Below are positions 14,892-17,484 of a stretch of 17,484 bases of DNA, piece by piece. The first letter of the stretch is position 1. Every line of letters starts with the position of its first letter. The stretch spans positions 1 to 17,484 of the forward strand of contig DUHF01000170.1 of assembly GCA_013331015.1 (NCBI GenBank). Reading direction: 5' to 3'. Source of the DNA: Methanoregula sp. (GTDB taxonomy: Archaea > Halobacteriota > Methanomicrobia > Methanomicrobiales > Methanospirillaceae). The notes beneath the pieces were generated by a model. That model was given only the letters and a program-made list of their open reading frames with translations, ran no database searches and was not told where the DNA came from. The translations under genes were made by a program, and so were the position numbers.

Positions 14892-14942
14892 CATCAAGCC
14901 TAAAGTATATTCCAGAGCATTTTTTTGGGAGAACAGCCTTTT

Positions 14943-15965
14943 TTACCATCCTGCCTTTTTCATCACCGCAACGGCCAGCCCAAGGATGACCAGCCCGGCG
15001 GCTAATGGCGATTTTGCCGGTGTGGTAGCCGTGGGTTCTGGAATTGTAGTCGTGATGGCGGTTGTAACAGCCGGCGTTATCTCCTGCGTCACCGGGGTTA
15101 CTGCTGCCCGCTCAAGGATATTGAACATTGCAGATCCTTTGACATCAACCGTGATGCCGGATACCGTGACGATATATTCGTCAGGCCGGAATGTCGATGC
15201 ATCGACATCGAACGACCACCGGTTGTACCCGCCCGGGCCGGAAACGACCGTCACCATGCCGCTTGCTCCCGAGAAACCGCTGTCCTGGGACTTCTGAGTT
15301 GGCTGGAACGAGGAAGAGGTGACGTCGACCATGAGCTGGTCGCCAACCGCTAGGTTGGTGGAACCGCTGATGGTAAACCGGTCGCCGACCGCATGATCCC
15401 CGATGGGATTGATGAGTGCTGATGGCGGGGAGATGAAGAACGTATAGGTGGTGAAACTGTCATCAACGTTCTGGCTGCTGATGGCATTGACAAGAGCATT
15501 GGCACTGTCCGGGCCCTGGAGGCTGCCGGCACCGGACATCGTGTAGATGGTATTTCCGCCTGCTCCCATCTGACGGTTGATGACCTTGCCGGTCGAAGCA
15601 TCATAATAGATATCAAACACTCCGTTCATCATCGGGTGCTGGACAACGACAAAGTACTGGCCCGGCGCAAGGTTTTGGGTGTCGGACGGTTTGAGCTCGA
15701 AATCGAACGTATTGTCGTTGTTCACCTGAACCGTGTCGATATCCAGGTAATTTTTACCAATCACCCAGACCTGCAGGCCTTCCCGGGGATGACCGGTGGC
15801 AATACCGCGGAGCGTGACCGGGTCGCCATTGGCAATCGAGGCGGTACCGGTTGAGGGTGAGCCGGACGAGAGTTCATAGGCAAGGACCGGGCCTGCAAGG
15901 GCACTGATGAGGATGCCCATGCAGAGGATCTGCAGGGTTCTTGAACATACGGGAGATAACGGCAT
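14943..15965 (-). CDS. Secreted, membrane-anchored surface protein
   Basis: The ATG at 15965, preceded by AGTGGT, gives 340 residues (a GTG at 15974 would add three). It has a signal peptide (about residues 1-29: basic start, ILCMGILISALAG, cleavage after AGPVLA). Two beta-sandwich-like regions follow: the first around TLRGIATGHPREGLQVWVIG and FELKPSDTQNLAPGQYFVVV, the second around DRFTISGSTNLAVGDQLMV and WSFDVDASTFRPDEYIVTV. A Thr/Pro-rich stalk then leads to a C-terminal hydrophobic anchor (SPLAAGLVILGLAVAV) with a basic MKK end. This architecture is common for S-layer-associated proteins of Methanomicrobiales; the exact family I cannot name. The stalk is probably glycosylated. It is divergent from the small lipoprotein gene. 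Confidence 0.84.
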   Translation of the reverse strand: MPLSPVCSRTLQILCMGILISALAGPVLAYELSSGSPSTGTASIANGDPVTLRGIATGHPREGLQVWVIGKNYLDIDTVQVNNDNTFDFELKPSDTQNLAPGQYFVVVQHPMMNGVFDIYYDASTGKVINRQMGAGGNTIYTMSGAGSLQGPDSANALVNAISSQNVDDSFTTYTFFISPPSALINPIGDHAVGDRFTISGSTNLAVGDQLMVDVTSSSFQPTQKSQDSGFSGASGMVTVVSGPGGYNRWSFDVDASTFRPDEYIVTVSGITVDVKGSAMFNILERAAVTPVTQEITPAVTTAITTTIPEPTATTPAKSPLAAGLVILGLAVAVMKKAGW

Positions 15966-16102
15966 GATGACCACTTCTGGTACGCTACGTTAGTCCGGAC
16001 AAGAGGAAAAACCTGCTTGTCAGGCAGGCTCCCTGCCGTCTTTGCCAGTCACCAGACGATGACCCTCCGGGTTTTTATGAACAAAAGCCCAGATGCTCAA
16101 GC

Positions 16103-16576
16103 ATGAGATTTCCGCTTTTCTTGCTATCACCCCATGCAGGAATGGCCGTGCCGCTCCTGCTCATTGCTGCCCTGCTCCTCACAGCCGGATGCACGCAGCC
16201 TGCAGGATTCTCAACCAAACCGGTCACTCCCCTGGAGGAGATTTCGGATCCGGAGGATCTGCCGCAAGCTCCTCTTCCTTCAGTTACAGAGACCGGAAAT
16301 GGTGCAGTAATCGTAGAAAAACCGGATTCCACAAAGATTGTCGTGACCTATACGGGCAGCCCGGATGCGGATAGGCTCATGGAACTTTCGACCACGGTCA
16401 CCGACAGCAGGGGAACGGGCCGTCTCCAGTCCATGGGTTCCCGTCTTGGAACCACCCCGGTCCAGCGGGGCGCAACCGTTACGATCTCCGGGCCGTTTCA
16501 TGAACCTGCACACGTGATTTGCACCGGTTATTTTGCCGACGGTTCGTCCCGTACCATGCTCGACTTGTGGATCTGA
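16103..16576 (+). CDS. Small lipoprotein with pilin-like or Ig-like outer domain
   Basis: The 157-residue protein starts at ATG 16103 (another ATG at 16142 also keeps the signal). It has a lipoprotein signal with lipobox LTAGC, Cys at about 30, then a Pro/Glu-rich linker. The rest (about 72-157) is predicted all-beta: KIVVTYTGSPDADRL, TVTDSRGTGR, GATVTISGPF, HVICTGYFADGS and a TMLDLWI end. I recall similar sequence in the C-terminal domain of archaeal type IV pilin-like proteins of this order, but the hydrophobic pilin helix is replaced by a lipid anchor. Function unknown. An AT-rich TTTTTATGAAC sequence about 30 bases upstream may be the TATA box, giving an almost leaderless message. It ends about 30 bases from the 3' end of the RNase P RNA, transcribed towards it. 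Confidence 0.75.
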   Translation: MRFPLFLLSPHAGMAVPLLLIAALLLTAGCTQPAGFSTKPVTPLEEISDPEDLPQAPLPSVTETGNGAVIVEKPDSTKIVVTYTGSPDADRLMELSTTVTDSRGTGRLQSMGSRLGTTPVQRGATVTISGPFHEPAHVICTGYFADGSSRTMLDLWI

Positions 16577-16605
16577 TAACCATCCGGCATTCCCATGCAG
16601 AAGAA

Positions 16606-16950
16606 GTGAGTGGGAGGAGTAAGCCTCCTTTTGTTCATAGCGGCATTCAGCTTAGCGCCAAACCCGGACGGAAACCGGGCGTCCTGTTGTCCTGTTCTGG
16701 CTTGCACCCGCAGGGATTCGCCGTTTCACCGTATCCTGTCATTTAACGCTCAGCGGGTTACTCGCAGGAAGACCCTGCTTCTCGCCGTTTTACCGGCTCA
16801 ACCGCATCATGACTGGTAACAGGCCGTGTCGTTTCTGTGCCATTGCCGTGACTCTCGCCACCCGTACTTGTGTACGGCTGCGTGCCCGGTGGGTGGGGGG
16901 ACTTTCCTCAGCGACAATTAAGTCACCGTCGGCCGCTCTCTCCCTCTCGC
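16606..16950 (-). ncRNA. rnpB: RNase P RNA (archaeal, type A-like)
   Basis: The minus strand shows the universal core of RNase P RNA. Conserved region I is CTGAGGAAAGTCCCC (GAGGAAAGTCC at 16899-16909). CTGCGGGTGCAAGCC and ACAGAAACGACACGG mark further conserved parts, and conserved region V is AACAAAAGGAGGCTTACTCC at about 16616-16635. The ends form helix P1: GAGAGGGAGAGAG (16936-16948) pairs with CTCCTCCCACTC (16608-16619) with one mismatch and one bulge. The size of about 345 nt fits archaeal type A RNA. The RNA is the catalytic part of the enzyme that trims 5' leaders from pre-tRNAs, including the two tRNAs of this window. Ends are good to a few bases. It explains why open frames of 69 to 82 codons on the plus strand here are not genes. 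Confidence 0.95.
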
Positions 16951-16971
16951 TCAGTATATTGGCCGGCCGGG

Positions 16972-16987
16972 CAGATAAGCATAAGCG
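16972..16987 (-). promoter_or_regulatory. Probable TATA box of RNase P RNA gene
   Basis: On the minus strand CGCTTATGCTTATCTG lies about 22-37 bases upstream of the estimated RNA 5' end near 16950, the spacing expected for an archaeal TATA box. A second AT-rich element, AATATACT at 16953-16960, is too close to the RNA start. Confidence 0.4.
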
Positions 16988-17086
16988 CCAGCGGCAGGAG
17001 ATAGAGATCCTCCATAAGGCGGACCGGTTCGATAGAATCTTAAAGAACCTGCGCTAAGCACAGTCACAGATAAGGAGATATCATCC

Positions 17087-17484
17087 ATGAACCTGCTCAC
17101 TCCGCATGATGGTGAACTGCTGCTTCGCATTGCACGCAGTGAGATTGCTGGTGCTGTTGCCCAGGAACCCAAGCCACTCATCCACCATTTTCCCTTCATG
17201 GAGGAGAAACGTGGCATCTTTGTCACGCTGACAAAAGGCGGACAGCTCCGCGGGTGTATCGGCCTTCCGTACCCGGTCATGCCCCTTGGGGAGGCAATAA
17301 TCCAGGCTGCGATATCCGCAGCACTTGAGGATCCCCGGTTTCCCCCGGTAAAAAAAGAGGAACTCACAAAGATCCACCTCGAGGTAACGGTCCTCACCGT
17401 CCCGGTTCCGGTTGAAGGGGACCCCGAAGACCGGCCAAAAAAGGTCATTGTCGGGAAACACGGCCTGATCGTCCGGGGCAGGGG
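17087..17484 (+). CDS. AMMECR1-domain protein (5' part, cut by window end)
   Basis: The frame from ATG 17087 is preceded by AAGGAGATATC, a strong ribosome-binding site, and stays open to the window end (132 codons seen). The protein shows the hallmark LRGCIGLPYPVMPL at about 54-67, preceded by GIFVTLTKGGQ, and later SAALEDPRFPPVKKEEL and LEVTVLTVPVPV. AMMECR1 proteins are widespread in archaea and eukaryotes (about 200 residues) and fold into two subdomains with a conserved cleft around the LRGCIG motif. Their function is not firmly known; roles in RNA modification or radical-SAM-linked chemistry have been suggested from gene neighbours. The next gene is outside the window. It is divergent from the RNase P RNA gene with about 135 bases between them. 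Confidence 0.93.
   Translation, partial: MNLLTPHDGELLLRIARSEIAGAVAQEPKPLIHHFPFMEEKRGIFVTLTKGGQLRGCIGLPYPVMPLGEAIIQAAISAALEDPRFPPVKKEELTKIHLEVTVLTVPVPVEGDPEDRPKKVIVGKHGLIVRGR

Larger units (their letters stand above)
14441..14942. other. Non-coding stretch rich in inverted repeats
   Basis: Between the aldehyde dehydrogenase stop and the stop of the surface-protein gene I see no convincing gene. Short frames here lack starts with ribosome-binding sites or family resemblance. The stretch holds at least four distinct hairpin-forming repeats, one of them a perfect 22-bp palindrome, with GC-rich parts at 14461-14560 and 14745-14890 and a more AT-rich part at 14565-14720. A 29-codon minus-strand frame without a start (14570-14659) may be a gene remnant. 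Confidence 0.7.

Noticed and set aside
16809..17057. Plus-strand frame of 82 codons ending in a basic helical peptide (tail GRADKHKRQRQEIEILHK and onward)
   Set aside because: Its first half is the complement of the RNase P RNA core. A 31-codon TTG-started tail (16960-17057) is possible in principle, but has no ribosome-binding site and would overlap the rnpB promoter.
16577..17086. Stretch first read as gene-free intergenic DNA with possible repeats
   Set aside because: Reading the minus strand showed GAGGAAAGTCC and the other RNase P RNA core elements, so it is an RNA gene.
1..17484. CRISPR array, insertion sequence or prophage
   Set aside because: I saw no regularly spaced repeats, no transposase or integrase motifs and no phage structural genes in any frame.

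Overview
The window looks like a chromosomal piece of a methanogenic archaeon of the order Methanomicrobiales, probably close to Methanoregula. The basis is a HypD of methanogen type, an archaeal RNase P RNA, GC-rich codon use, Cache-type and pilin-like lipoproteins, and degenerate relatives of genes I know from that order. The genus is an inference. There is no rRNA operon, CRISPR array, phage or intact transposon.

Left part (1-4550): tRNA-Thr(GGT) on the minus strand; a decayed TIM-barrel (xylose isomerase-like) gene broken by three in-frame stops; an MscS channel; divergent from it hypD (NiFe-hydrogenase maturation) and a small membrane protein; a Cache-like lipoprotein on the minus strand; and tRNA-Arg(CCG).

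Middle part (4550-9990): a tightly overlapping minus-strand operon for a complete ECF transporter (TrpP-like S component, a fused double EcfA ATPase, EcfT). Its promoter region carries TGT-starting motifs spaced exactly 10 bp apart, resembling archaeal TRP boxes. Divergent from it lies a wrbA-type flavodoxin pseudogene, then an intact malic enzyme, then a convergent thioredoxin-like gene.

Right part (10000-17484): a three-gene plus-strand cassette ending in an unusual B-family DNA polymerase with an altered motif C and no recognisable proofreading residues (PolB2-like). It is preceded by a 174-residue protein that may be a RecA-like fold without a P-loop and by an 80-residue charged protein. 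This is the most promising system here, plausibly a DNA-damage-tolerance module. Downstream are an aldehyde dehydrogenase, a 500-base non-coding stretch rich in perfect inverted repeats, a secreted membrane-anchored surface protein, a small lipoprotein, the RNase P RNA gene (minus strand) and the start of an AMMECR1-domain gene cut by the window end.
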